Assembly (NCBI RefSeq): GCF_040954645.1
Contig: NC_092807.1
Span: 1,488,001 to 1,552,000, forward strand
Source: Diabrotica undecimpunctata
Lineage: Eukaryota > Arthropoda > Insecta > Coleoptera > Chrysomelidae
Reading direction: 5' to 3'
DNA length: 64,000 nucleotides
Positions 44,997 through 55,867 of the stretch are shown here, one piece after another. The notes beneath the pieces are model-generated. The model was not told the origin of the DNA, made no database searches, and saw only the letters and a program-made list of their open reading frames with translations. Numbering within the stretch: the first letter of the stretch is position 1; each line of letters begins with the position of its first letter. A program made the position numbers and the translations under genes.

Positions 44997-45625
44997 ACGA
45001 TTATGGATTAAAAATGGACTGAAAATAAATTTGAAGAAAACCAAGTTCATAATATTTACAAAAGCACAAAACATCAAAGTTAAGCTATTACTAGATAATA
45101 CAGAAATTGAACAAATATCTTCGTACCAATACCTTGGAGCATGGATCACAAAAGATACTAATCAGACAAAGGAAATAAGATGCCGCATTGAAATTGCACG
45201 GTCAACTTTTAATCAAATGAGAAAACTTTTTTGTAATCGAGATATCAATATATCGCTCCGAATAATAATGCTTCGATGTTATATTTTCTCTACCCTTTTG
45301 TATGGGGTTGAAGCTTGGACACTTAAAAACCTAGAAGCATTCGAAATGTGGTGTTACTGACGTATTTTGACAATATCATGGATGGATCGCAAAACAAACG
45401 AACAAGTTCTCGAACAACTAGGAAAACAATGCGAAGTTTTAAATTCCATAAATATTCCATAAATAAATAAATACTTGGGTTACAAGACGTAAAATATCGT
45501 GGCTACGCAATCTCTGTGAATTGTTTGGATACTTTTCAATTGAACTATTCAGGCGCGTAACCAACAAAATTATAATTGCCAGAATGATTTCCAATCTCCG
45601 ATAGGAGCGGAACTTGAAGAAGAAG
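44997..45625 (+). mobile_element. 5'-truncated RTE-like LINE with 15-bp target duplication
   Basis: ATATGTGTAATTACA flanks it at 44982-44996 and 45626-45640, and it ends with a GAAGAAGAAG tail. Coding 45010-45360 gives GLKINLKKTKFIIFTKAQN, SSYQYLGAWITKDTNQTKEI, LRCYIFSTLLYGVEAWTL and NLEAFEMWCY, then a stop. Remnants follow in other frames (RILTISWMDRKTNEQVLEQL; IIIARMISNLR region near 45580). Only the polymerase C-terminus was inserted. Confidence 0.9.
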
Positions 45626-45640
45626 ATATGTGTAATTACA

Positions 45641-46715
45641 TGTTTCAAGGTGTTTTATCAATATGTTTGATTTTTTTTGAACAATTTACAATTTTTTTAT
45701 TTTCTTATGCCTCTTTTGTATGTTTTCACATTATTATAAGGCAAACGTATTTCAGACTATTCTATATCATATCACTCACAGCTTTAAATTCGACGATAGA
45801 CTTTTGTATTCTTAGTGAAACCAGAATGGCAACACCTGTATAGTTCTAGGTTTCACTAACAGAGAAGTAAACATACTTTTATTGCCACTATGTGTTCTAA
45901 AATAGCCCTCTCCTAAACAATACGTTTTAGCTAGTCCAGAGATTTCAATGTTGTACCTTACCAGCTCTCTTTGAATAATTGACAGCTTACCTGTGATTGT
46001 CGTTAGCCTTTGTACGTTCGATGTACTGACATTAATTAATTTTATGAGTTTTAATTTCTGTGAACCAGTAGCTGAATTTCCACACGATGCCTGATCACTA
46101 AATTCGTGTGGCCGGTGCCTAATTTCGCATTCGTTGATCCGGACTAAAGGTAGCGCCGGGCTTCACCCGGACTGCGTGACAACATCTTAGACATCACGCA
46201 TAACTTTCTTGGGAATGATAACGCAATGGATTCTCCTACCCCATTCCACTGCAGTATCACAACCATTCTGCTGATACAGCTCCGCTTATGAAAATTCAAT
46301 GATAAGCCGGTCCAGAATAATTTCCTATGTACCTTATGTTGGTACTGCCGGTCGCTGCTGCCCTCTATCAGGAATATTGAATGACCTTCCGGTCGAGGTG
46401 TGGGAGTGGAAGGATATATGGGAGTTAGATGGATACAGAATTGGGACCTATTTTCTCCTAGAGGGAGCTTAGGAAAGGAATAGTAGCTGACGTAGGGCCG
46501 GGGTTTCCAAGCCCTGAAGTAGTCTATCCTTTACTGGGAACTGTAAAAGAGTACCTACTACCTGTTACCCCAATCATAAATACAAAGAAGAGAGTTAAAC
46601 CACACAAAAACGGAATGCATAAAAGATGATTGTATAGGAATAGAAAAGATGCATACGAATTAAAGTTAAAGTTAAAAGGAATATCTATTGTATACAAATT
46701 TGTTATAATAGATCA
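45641..46715. other. Spacer with a GC-richer block
   Basis: 45641-46115 is AT-rich with nothing recognised. 46120-46560 is markedly GC-richer (CGCCGGGCTTCACCCGGACT; GTAGGGCCGGGGTTTCCAAG) with no protein motif. By composition it resembles LINE 5' leaders such as 37953-37450, but I see no sequence match to that leader. The mariner element then follows at a TA. Confidence 0.4.
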
Positions 46716-46717
46716 TA

Positions 46718-47228
46718 CAGGGTGAGTCATGAGGAACTTTACATACTTCTACCATATGTAGAGTCCCTCAGGGAGCATATCATGTGGCCACTAAAAAATG
46801 TCAACTCCTCTTCTTTATTAATTAACAGGGTGATTTGTGTAATTGACCATTTATTTCATTTTACTGTAGTGTTTATACGGCTCATTTGATTTTTTTAATT
46901 TTTGCATGATACAGTACACTACTATCAAGCATTCGACTGGTATTAGCTAAACTAAAAAATTCCAGGACTGGCTTTGGAAAAATTAATTTAGGGATTCGTA
47001 TTAAATATTACACCCTGTATATATTTTTTTTTAAGTGCAATAAGTGATTTTCAAACTACATAAATAGCCGATGAAAACGACATATGCAACAATGTTGTCG
47101 CACTTTTATTAAATTTTTAGTGAACGATCAAATCTTACCAAAAATAGAACAACCATAATGAAGTATCAAATTATAAGGTAATTAATTTAAACAAATGTTA
47201 TAAATTTCAAACATTTTAATTGAAATGA
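46718..47228 (+). repeat. Left terminal inverted repeat of the mariner element
   Basis: The left arm runs from CAGGGTGAGTCATGAGG to TTTTAATTGAAATGA. It aligns to the reverse complement of 48851-49360 over its whole length with scattered substitutions and one-base indels. The internal CAGGGTG copies near 46826 and, in opposite sense, near 47020 may be extra transposase binding sites. Confidence 0.9.
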
Positions 47229-47378
47229 TAAACTGAGTCACTGCAGAACAAAAAACAGTAACTACTAACAATAACGAAGAACAATTTAAAAAAAAAACTA
47301 AAAATATGTACATAGTTATGATAAACCCATAAATTAGAACTGGAAAAGATACAATAATGGTAACAAAATAAAAATAAT

Positions 47379-48428
47379 TCAAAATAGATTTTCGAAATGG
47401 AACCCTGCAGCCTGTACACATTTTTGTTGCCGAATTGTTAATTGACGTATTGAATTACGGATACTCTGGGGATCGTTTCTAATAGTATTACAACAATGTA
47501 TAATTCTATCAATTAATTGTTGTCGGTTATTAATATTCACTGCGTAAACTAGTTGCTTCAATCGTCCCCAAATATGGTAATCAACGGGATTGAAATCAGG
47601 GGATCTTGAAGGCCACGAAATAGGACCTGCACGTCCTATCCACCTGTTGCCATAAACATTATTGAGATGTTGTCTCACTGCCAGTATAAAGTGTGGGGGT
47701 GCCCCATCATGCTGAAAATACATCCCTCGGATAGCAACGTTCACGTTGGCAAGCAAATTAGGCAAAATATTTTGTAGAAAGTTCAAATAGACCTGCCCTG
47801 TTAAAGGACCATCAAAAAAGTGAGGACCTACTAATTGGTTATTTATGACACCAATCCATACGTTAACCGAAAACCTTAACTGAGAACGACGTTCTCGAAT
47901 AGCATGGGGATTTTCTTCTGCCCACACATGTGAATTTCGTGAATTATTTATCCCGTCTCTGGTAAATTGGGCTTCATCTGTAAATAGTGTCCTGTATAGC
48001 GTTGGTCGATTATTGTTAATCCATCTACAAAATTCCAACCTATCGATCTCATCTCCAGCATGTAGTCGCTGAACCATTTGAATGTGATATGGGTATAGAT
48101 TATTTTTTTGTAAGACTCTACTTACTTTTGATTGAGTAACATTGAGTTCTCGACTTACTTGTCTAGTGCTTATTGTAGGGTTCATAGTAACGGCGTCCAT
48201 AATGTCATCTTCCTGCTCTTCATCTACATGTCGCTCTGTTGTTCCACTAGGAAAAGTGCCATTTTCTAGCAAATATTTAAAAACTGACCCAAATGTTGGA
48301 TCACTGGGAGTTCGACGATTAGGAAATCTTCTGCGATATTCTCTACTAGCAGCTCTACCATTCCCATTACAGAATCCATAAACAAATATTATGTCTGCAT
48401 ATTCTGTGGTCGAAAACTGATGTGGCAT
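47379..48428 (-). CDS. Mariner-type (DD41D) transposase, 349 residues
   Basis: The open frame extends further upstream to 48596, but MPHQFSTTEYADIIFVYGFC is the plausible start: the preceding 56 residues are hydrophobic and lie in the non-coding flank, and family proteins begin with this type of sequence. Residues about 84-112 form a helix-turn-helix (ISTRQVSRELNVTQSKVSRV). The catalytic triad is D151 (LFTDEAQF), D241 (FQHDGAPPHF) and D283 (SPDFNPVDYHIWG), with 41 residues between the second and third. That spacing is the DD41D type of the IS630-Tc1-mariner superfamily, not the DD34D of classical mariners. The C-terminus has the usual QLIDRIIHCCNTIRN and FHFENLF. It would act in the nucleus, cutting at the TIRs and inserting at TA. 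No stop or frameshift was seen. Confidence 0.9.
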   Translation of the reverse strand: MPHQFSTTEYADIIFVYGFCNGNGRAASREYRRRFPNRRTPSDPTFGSVFKYLLENGTFPSGTTERHVDEEQEDDIMDAVTMNPTISTRQVSRELNVTQSKVSRVLQKNNLYPYHIQMVQRLHAGDEIDRLEFCRWINNNRPTLYRTLFTDEAQFTRDGINNSRNSHVWAEENPHAIRERRSQLRFSVNVWIGVINNQLVGPHFFDGPLTGQVYLNFLQNILPNLLANVNVAIRGMYFQHDGAPPHFILAVRQHLNNVYGNRWIGRAGPISWPSRSPDFNPVDYHIWGRLKQLVYAVNINNRQQLIDRIIHCCNTIRNDPQSIRNSIRQLTIRQQKCVQAAGFHFENLF

Positions 48429-48850
48429 TTTGAACGAAAGTAACAAAAGCTCTACCAAAACTAACACAATGTACTTAACGTAGATATGACAGAAGAAATA
48501 TGTATTCTTGTGCACATAAATAACAATTGATAATGACAATAATGACAATGGGTATAAAATATCAAGAAACGTCAAACGGTCAACGCCAACCTTCATTTTA
48601 AACTTTTTTATATTTATTTTTATTTAGTACAGTTGATGCAATGTATTATTATTTGACATAAAATTTTAATCATTTACAATCAACAAAAACTAACACATAC
48701 AAGAGGTTTGACTTTTTAATCAATTTAATTTATTATTTATCGAAAATAATGCCCCAATACGATCTAAAAACAATTGATTCTATCGTAGAGATAATACAAA
48801 GTGACAGTAAAGATGTTAATTTTCTACGTATTAGATTATGTTGTAGGAAC

Positions 48851-49360
48851 TCATTTTAATTAAAATGTTTGAAATTTATAACATTTGTTTAAATTAATAC
48901 CTTTTAATTTGATACTTCATTATGGTTGTTCTATTTTTGGTAAGATTTGATCGTTCACTAAAAATTTAATAAAAGTGCGACAACATTGTCGCATATGTCG
49001 TTTTCATTGGCTATTTATGTAGTTTGAAAATCACTTATTGCATTTAAAAAAAAATTTATACAGGGTGTAATATTTAATACGAATCCCTAAATTAAATTTT
49101 CCAAAGCCAGTCCTGGAATTTTTTAGTTTAGCTAATACCAGTCGAATGTTTGATAGTAGTGTACTGTATCATGCAAAAATTAAAAAAATCAAATGAGCCG
49201 TATAAACACTACAGTAAAATGAAATAAATGGTCAATTACACAAATCACCCTGTTAATTAATAAAGAAGAGGAGTTGACATTTTTTAGTGGCCACATGATA
49301 TGCTCCCTGAGGGACTCTACGTATGGTAGAAGTATGTAAAGTTCCTCATGACTCACCCTG
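48851..49360 (-). repeat. Right terminal inverted repeat of the mariner element
   Basis: The right arm, reverse complement of the left arm, ends GTTCCTCATGACTCACCCTG followed by TA. Open frames read from it (for example on the minus strand at 49189-49503) are by-products of the repeat and not genes. Confidence 0.9.
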
Positions 49361-49362
49361 TA

Positions 49363-50399
49363 TAAAATAGTATAATGGTTTGAAGCGGACGAATTAAATG
49401 ATAAAGGAGCAAACAAAAAATGTTGCCGAAAAGATGCTAAAATTGACCGAGGTACGATTATAATAAAGGAAAAAGTTGAATATATATACCTGGATTGCAC
49501 CAAAAAGAAGTGGACTTGGAAGAATTTAAAGGAATAAAATATAAATAAAAAGGAACAGAAGAAATAAAAATAACAAATGAATTTAGAGAATATCGATCAG
49601 GAGAATTTGAACGAAAGAAATAAAAAAAATTAAAAGCGAATGGGTAAGAGAAGAGTGTGATAAAATATATGAAATAGTATAATATATTGCAGATAAGGAA
49701 AATAAACACAACTCAAATAGGAGATACAAGAATTCCATCTAATATTGGTAGGTTAAAGCGGTTTTCTGTGTTTGTACCATTTGAAAATAAAGACAAAAGG
49801 TATAAAATAGGTTTTGGCCAAACATAGTGGGAATAGAACGATTCGATTTTGTGGTATGGGACAATACCTTCACTCAAAGATCAAAAATGCAATCTGTTGT
49901 TCGTCTTACAATTTACCTGAATGACGAAAGTAATAAAAATGGTACTAGATTGATCTAGTGGTTTATTAAAAAGCTCTAAAATAAGATCAAAAATATAGAC
50001 TTTTAATACTGTACTTCCTTCGTGAGTTCTGACTTATGCCGTAATTTAGCAATATGCTACAGAAGACAGTCCTGCTTATATATAAACGGAGTCGCCTCAT
50101 CGTAGTTATATACCTACTCCGACAAAATAGACTCTCCTAAATTGAGGTATAATTTAAACAAATACATATGTAGATCAGATAGGAACTAAATTGATAGTCT
50201 AAAAACTACCCTTCTATCATTATCTCTCATTATTTCGATGTAAAAAGCGACTATTTAACGTCATTCTACACAATTGGAACAACCCCATACAACAAACTGG
50301 ACGACAAAGACATAGACGTGCTAAAAGGGATTTTAAAAAAATATTTAATTATTATAATATATGTATATGTTGAATATATTTTTATCGTATACCCATGAT
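49363..50399. other. No gene recognised
   Basis: AT-rich. A plus-strand phrase at 49470-49530 (VEYIYLDCTKKKWTWKNLKE) looks vaguely like LINE endonuclease but has no supporting neighbours. Nothing else was recognised. Confidence 0.45.
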
Positions 50400-50680
50400 G
50401 TATCGTATACTCATTTTTATCAAAAACCATTTTTAAACCATTTCGAAATCCGAACTGTATGTGTATAATTCGTAGGAAGATCTTTAATGCATAGTTTAAT
50501 AGACTTATAAGCCGGTAATCATCACAATTGGATAGGACGGAATTTCTTTGGAATGATGACAAAGGTGGAGATGAACCATTCTTTTGGAAGTATTCCAGTT
50601 CTATATATACAAATAAACATGTTTACCAAAACAGATATAGACTTCTTGTTATCGACTTACAAGTTCATAATTTGACACTT
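50400..50680 (-). mobile_element. RTE-like LINE fragment, reverse transcriptase fingers
   Basis: The minus strand gives GILPKEWFISTFVIIPKK-like residues near 50590-50540, then DDYRLISLLNYALKIFLRII near 50520 and QFGFRNGLK near 50440. This is the conserved RTE block between the PKK and FGFRN motifs, with a piece missing between LRIIH and QFGFRNG. A nearby direct repeat of ATCGTATAC (50386, 50402) marks the downstream edge. Confidence 0.7.
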
Positions 50681-50739
50681 AAGCTTTACAATTCCAACTA
50701 ACTATCTTTTATCTATCTGTTATTCTAGCTTCTTGATCC

Positions 50740-51230
50740 TTGTCTAACCTGTTAGAGAATGGTCTCCATGTATTTGGTTTCTGAGTTTTAGCCAGCATTT
50801 GTTAACATGGTCTCTTCAAAGTCATCTTGCTCCTCTTCAAAGTAATTTTTCTCCTCAACTTCAAAACCTACCCCAATACACCCTGAACTCTCTCTAATAT
50901 CCTGGCGCCAGTTTTTGTTTTTTATACTGTTTTGTTTTCATGCTACTAGATGACGTCATCCACATAGCACAATACTTTATTTTAAATGTTCGATCGCTCA
51001 TCCTATATCCCGAGTTAACGTAATTAATACTTTTGATGATTTAGTCTTCCACGATGTTCATAAACTTAGGGCAAAAGGCTATGGCTTTCCCATATGCCCG
51101 CATTAAGTGGCGCTTTCTCAGATAGTCCTTCTTTTGTTTTTACTAATGTTTTAATTTTTTTGTACATACAATTTAGGTATATTATTTTACTAATGGATCT
51201 TGATTATGTCATTTATCCTCACTATATCAA
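50740..51230 (-). mobile_element. LINE reverse transcriptase palm fragment with YVDD
   Basis: Minus-strand reading gives AFCPKFMNIVED near 51075-51040, SGYRMSDRTFKIKY near 51010-50975 and LCYVDDVI at about 50970-50950, the catalytic box with Val in the variable position. The sequence after it is frame-shifted. It is a different family from the RTE copies with YADD. 5' and 3' limits are approximate. Confidence 0.55.
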
Positions 51231-52326
51231 CCGCTTGTGTAAGGTTAACAAAATAAGCAAAGATGAGTTTATTTTATTTCGATTTTTCTATGACTTTTAT
51301 TTCTATAAAAAATAATAGTAAATCCTATAAGAAAGTCAGTCTTACTAAAATATCACACTTGTTATGAAGAAGTTAAGGTTGTTTTCGGAAAGGATTATTC
51401 ACCTGCAAAAATCAAGAGAAAGTCACTGAAACTACTATTCCGTTGCCTCTCCAAAACGAATTTTTTAAAAATAATATGATGTGTTCTGTGTGACTAGAAA
51501 CCTCAAATTATTTAAGTGATGACAACCTTAGCAACAATAAAATCTATATTATATTCGGCAAAAAAATTGTACAACCATCTCCCTTTGCAACTTAAATCTA
51601 CAACTTCTTTCCTTAAGTTCCGTAAATTGACAAAAGCGTATGTATCTGAAAGACCATATTATGTGGAAGAGTTTCTTAACGAATAACTAAGAAATTACAG
51701 TACGAAGCTTTCTCAGTTGCTCAATACTATCAATTTAAAGAACAACATGAAAATGCCGTTGTAAGAAAGAGAAAAAGCATTTTTTCAGGTGATATGTCAT
51801 TTTTTTTCATTTTGACCTCCCTTTCTGTTATTCAAAATGTCATTTCATGACGTGTATTATCATAATCAAAATTCAATTTCATATCAAATTTCCCAACATT
51901 CTACATACTCCCTAATAAAAATTTTTCAGTACGCCTTCCCCTCTGTCATAAATGATAAAACGACCAAATCGACAGCCAACCCCACATATTAGTAGATATA
52001 ATATTAAATGTTCAATTGAATCCATAGAGGACATTATAATAGATTGGGAAAACGTAATTGTCGACTTTTGTTGTCCAATGACAAACCAATAACGAAGAGG
52101 AAGGGAAACCCGGCCGCCATTGCTACCCATACAATATTAATATCACCCCAAGGGGTGAGACGTCAGTTGGACCATTAGGTTAATAATAGAAAATTATGTT
52201 TGTGATGGGATTATTGGTTTCGTTTTTTAAGAGAAAAGACGAATCGTCGTTGAATGTTGTTCTTTATGTTCTTTTCCACAAATTTTCCTGTTAACAGCTG
52301 GTTTTTCACCTTAATTTTATATCACT
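51231..52326. other. Spacer with a short LINE C-terminal remnant
   Basis: At 51535-51690 the plus strand encodes AKKLYNHLPLQLKSTTSFLK followed by FRKLTKAYVSERPYYVEEFL. This resembles the xxYNxLPxxIK...F end of CR1/Jockey-type proteins. The rest is AT-rich with nothing recognised. The last eight bases are one copy of the target duplication of the next insertion. Confidence 0.5.
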
Positions 52327-52822
52327 CTTCTTCTTGTAGTGTCTATCCCTTTCGGATGTTGGCGACCATCATCTCAATCTGTATCTTACAAACGGCTGCT
52401 CTGAGAAGATTTGTGGTTGTTGTGTTGAACCACGTACGTACGTTTGTCAGCCAGGAAATCCTTCGCCTTCCTGATCTTCGTTTTCCTTCTACTTTTCCTT
52501 GTAGAATTAATTGCAGCAAACCATATCTTTCGCTGTCCCTCAGGATGTTACCGAGGTATGCGATTTTGGCTATTTTTATTATAGTTAACAACTCTTTTCC
52601 TTTTTGCATTCAATAAAACGACCTGGTTAGTAACTTGGTCGGTCTAGGATATCTTCGGCGAGAGTCCACGACTCAACTCCGTACAACAGTATAGGAAAGA
52701 TATAACATCGTAGTAATCTGATTTTTTAGGTACTGATAAATCGTGGCATATGAATAGCTTAGCCATTTTTTTAAATGCAGATCTTGCTATCTCTATCCTA
52801 TATTTTATTTCTAGGGAATGGA
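52327..52822 (-). mobile_element. 5'-truncated RTE-like LINE with probable 8-bp target duplication
   Basis: ATATCACT occurs at 52319-52326 and 52823-52830. On the minus strand coding starts at HSLEIKYRIEIARSAFKKMA, is broken by a frame change in the CYIFS region, and continues IAYLGNILRDSERYGLLQLI, EGKRRSGRRRISWLTNVRTW and IEMMVANIRKG. It ends in a CTACAAGAAGAAGAG-like tail. The eight-base duplication is short, so its significance is moderate. Confidence 0.78.
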
Positions 52823-52939
52823 ATATCACTTTTGGTTTTATTAATTTGTAACTGTTGTGATAGCTTTCATTTTGCGTAAGAAACTGAAATAACCAACTGG
52901 TAAAAGCAAAATTTACAGGTTAAACATCTTGTAGGACTC

Positions 52940-54490
52940 AAGTGATAGTATAGTAATTGATATTGAGGAACGTTGTACAAAATGGAAACATTATATAAAA
53001 AATTTATTTAAAAACGGTCAAAGAATTAACATCTAAAAAAACAAAGGCCACCGATTGTAATTTCAAAAGTGCATTGACCAAGCGAAGCTACGTCCTGTTA
53101 CAGATAGATTAAATCACCAATTAGAGCGCCTTTAAGAAAAGCAGGTTGTAAACAGACTAGAAGAAGAAATAAATAAAGAACTAGAGAATCCAGTCAAACA
53201 GGATATAGAAGAAGAGTGGCAGACCATACCGACAGCCAGTTTGGAAGTAGCAGAAAAGTGTATAGGAAGAGAACATATAAAAAGACGGCAATACTGGTTT
53301 GATGAAGAATGTAGGAATGTTTTGGCAAGAAGAAACAGGGCAAAACTACAAAGAGATAAAAAAAATACCCAAAATGCAATCGAAAAGTATGTGGCAAGAA
53401 GAAAGGAAGTGAAAAGAATTTGCAGAAAAATGAAAAGAAAACAGCTAGAAAAGCAATTGAAAAACAGAAGAAGCCTACATAAACAAAGAGGTAAAGAATT
53501 TCTACCAAGAAGTTAAGAAATCCAGAGAAAGTACAAAAAATAATTGACAGTATTGCAGAAACAGAGAAGGCTTACTTCTAGAAGAAATAACGGAAAAATT
53601 AAACAGATGGGCGGAATATTTCGAAGATCTATTAAATAGAGAACAACAAGAGAAACTTGAGGGAAATGAGAATTGGCACGAAGATGAAGTAGGGACGTGC
53701 GAAAAACCAATTTTGAATGAAGTCAAAGAAGTAATAAGAGACCTAAAAAATAACAAAAGTGGAGCAGAAGGGTTATCACAGCTGAAATTTTTAAGAAAGG
53801 TGGCGAAAGATTGAACGAAAGGATATTTCACTTGACACTACTAATTTGGCAAAAGGAAGAAATGCCGAAACAATTTAATAGTGCTCTTATTCGCCCTATC
53901 TATAAAAAAGGAGACAAAACGAATTGCGAAAAGTATAGAGGTATAACACAATTAAAAGTCTATAAAATACTTGCAAAAATTATTAGGAAAAGCCTATGTC
54001 TCCCTAAATCGAGCGATGCTATATAAGGCCATGAGAACATTAGAAATACCAGAAAAGCTTGTAAGGCTAGTGAGAATGACGCTTAAGAACACCATAAATA
54101 GGGTAACAATGGAAGGAAGCTTTTTAAGACAGTTCACAGTGAAGGTTTAAAACAAAGGGATCCGCTATCAACGAATTTATTCAACCTAGTATTAGAACAA
54201 ATCCTAAGATCAAAAATGAGCACAAAAAGGACTATTTTCAATAACAGAGAACAGTGCTTAGCGTAAGTGTATGGTGTGGTGATATTAGCGAGAACAAAAA
54301 CCATTTAGAAAAAGTTTTTCATAAATTTGAAGAAGAAGCAAAAAGATACGGATTAATAATAAACCAAACAAAAACGCAACATATGGAAATCAGAGGAGAC
54401 ATAACAAATATATCAAAATGAAAGGAGTAGAGACTTTATAGTTTTAATAAAGTATCAGAATTTGAATATTTAGAATATAATTATCAGCTT
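52940..54490 (+). mobile_element. LINE fragment: linker to palm, heavily broken
   Basis: The open block 53241-53516 is linker (EHIKRRQYWFDEECRNVLAR, Lys/Arg-rich, probably coiled). After frame changes comes SGAEGL, TAEIFKKGGERLNERIFHLT, FNSALIRPIYKKGDKTNCEK with YRGITQL (53880-53950), a GLKQRDPLSTNLFNLVLEQI motif B near 54145, and RYGLIINQTKTQHMEI near 54340-54395. The YKKGDKxxCxNYRGI signature belongs to a LINE family different from the RTE copies. The catalytic YADD is damaged (VYGVVILARTK near 54280). Confidence 0.72.
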
Positions 54491-55114
54491 TCTGCACTGC
54501 ATAGAACAACTGTAAGTTGCCTACATTTGGCGCAACTCAACGACTGTAAGTTATTATTATTATTTTTTTTATAAAATATAATCTTTTAGAGCTAGTAGAG
54601 CGTACTTTCTTCACACATACGTTAAAAATAAAATATGGAAAATTTTATGAATTTAGTATACTCAAATAACATTGTCAGTAGATTTTAAAATTTAAGTTTA
54701 TTTAGAATTATCTCATTAAATTTATAATTAATAAAATGTATTGAATTAATATACAAACTTAAATTTTTAACTTTATTGCAAAGAAAATCTTTGTTAAACA
54801 TAAACTATTAACTTTTCAAGCTGTGCTTAAATTTCAATCTTAATTTTTATCATTATTAACCGACAAGGCAAGGGAGCTTGATAAGCATTATGCAAAAATT
54901 CCACGGCGCTTTTAGGGTACCTGCCTTTGCAGGTTCTTAATTTTACAATTATTTGCCTACTTATATTATCAAATTTATCTATAGCAGGTCTAGTTCAGTA
55001 GATCAATACCTTCTATACGTCTATACCTTCAATTATTACTTTTATTTGATAAGAAACTTTGGTGAATGGTTTATTAATGGCTGTATTACTGTTTACATAA
55101 CAAAATTTATGTTT

Positions 55115-55118
<4 letters not shown>
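54491..55118. other. AT-rich spacer
   Basis: No gene or repeat end recognised. A short GC-richer piece near 54870-54935 contains AGGGTACCTGCCTTTGCAGG, which has a small inverted repeat (CCTGC...GCAGG). Confidence 0.5.

Positions 55119-55157
<39 letters not shown>
55119..55157 (+). repeat. TA microsatellite
   Basis: Alternating TA of about 39 bases, 35 bases before the left arm of the large palindrome. Confidence 0.95.
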
Positions 55158-55160
<3 letters not shown>

Positions 55161-55191
55161 TCAAATTATTTTTTCGACCGTACTGTTTTAA

Positions 55192-55799
55192 ATATTGATT
55201 TAGAGTATCAGCAATCGGTCAGGAAATAAAACTCTATTTGTTCAGTCTCAATATTTCGTCACGATTTTGTGACTTCTTCAGGAGAAAACTGTAAATTTAT
55301 TAGAATAATTGATGATTATATGTAAACAAAATGAATATTTTAATACTTACAACTATAAGAATGAAAATTTAAATTTTTTTGGCATATCTAAATAAATGAC
55401 ATATTTTTGTTTGATTTTATTAAGGAGTTATGGTAACCGCAATATGTTATAGAATGAATTCCCGTTGTACAATTTTCAGCGAGTAGGTTATAGTAATTGT
55501 TTATTTTAACCTACTCGCTGAAAATTGTACAACGGGAATTCATTCTATAACATATTGCGGTTACCATAACTCCTTAATAAAATCAAACAAAAATATGTCA
55601 TTTATTTAGATATGCCAGAAAAATTTAAATTTTCATTCTTATAGTTGTAAGTATTAAAATATTCATTTTGTTTACATATAATCATCAATTATTCTAATAA
55701 ATTTACAGTTTTCTCCTGAAGAAGTCACAAAATCGTGACGAAATATTGAGACTGAACAAATAGAGTTTTATTTCCTGACCGATTGCTGATACTCTAAAT

Positions 55800-55805
<6 letters not shown>
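55192..55805. repeat. Near-perfect 614-bp palindrome (foldback element)
   Basis: The left arm 55192-55490 (299 bp) is the reverse complement of 55507-55805 with about one difference (TTTTTTGGC against TTTCTGGC sense), around a 16-nt loop. Each arm carries, reading outward, CTCCTGAAGAAGTCACAAAA then TCGTGACGAAATATTGAG: CTGAAGA, a GTCAC/GTGAC hairpin and GAAA. The outer ends (ATATTGATTTAGAGTATC) meet TA repeats on the right and, after 34 bases, on the left. No coding capacity. It may be a foldback transposon or two head-to-head copies of a retroelement end. An assembly artefact is also possible for perfect palindromes. Confidence 0.92.

Positions 55806-55862
<57 letters not shown>
55803..55862 (+). 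repeat. TA microsatellite abutting the palindrome
   Basis: About 30 TA units beginning exactly at the outer edge of the right arm. Confidence 0.95.

Positions 55863-55867
<5 letters not shown>

Larger units (their letters stand above)
46718..49360 (-). mobile_element. Apparently complete mariner-type transposon with about 510-bp terminal inverted repeats
   Basis: The ends begin CAGGGTGAGTCATGAGGAAC on both sides, with TA at 46716-46717 and 49361-49362 as the target duplication. The left arm 46718-47228 and right arm 48851-49360 are inverted copies with few differences. Within each arm the motif CAGGGTG recurs (ACAGGGTGATTTGTG, and TACAGGGTGTAATATT in inverted sense), giving secondary internal ends. 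Total length is about 2.64 kb with one open transposase gene on the minus strand. Preserved arms and frame imply a young, possibly mobile copy. Confidence 0.92.

Noticed and set aside
48142..48381. 79-residue plus-strand frame
   Set aside because: Antisense shadow of the mariner transposase.
49189..49503. 104-residue minus-strand frame
   Set aside because: Lies mostly in the right mariner inverted repeat; not conserved coding.
55192..55805. Origin of replication or bidirectional terminator
   Set aside because: A 299-bp-arm palindrome between TA repeats fits a mobile foldback structure or assembly artefact better; no genes flank it.
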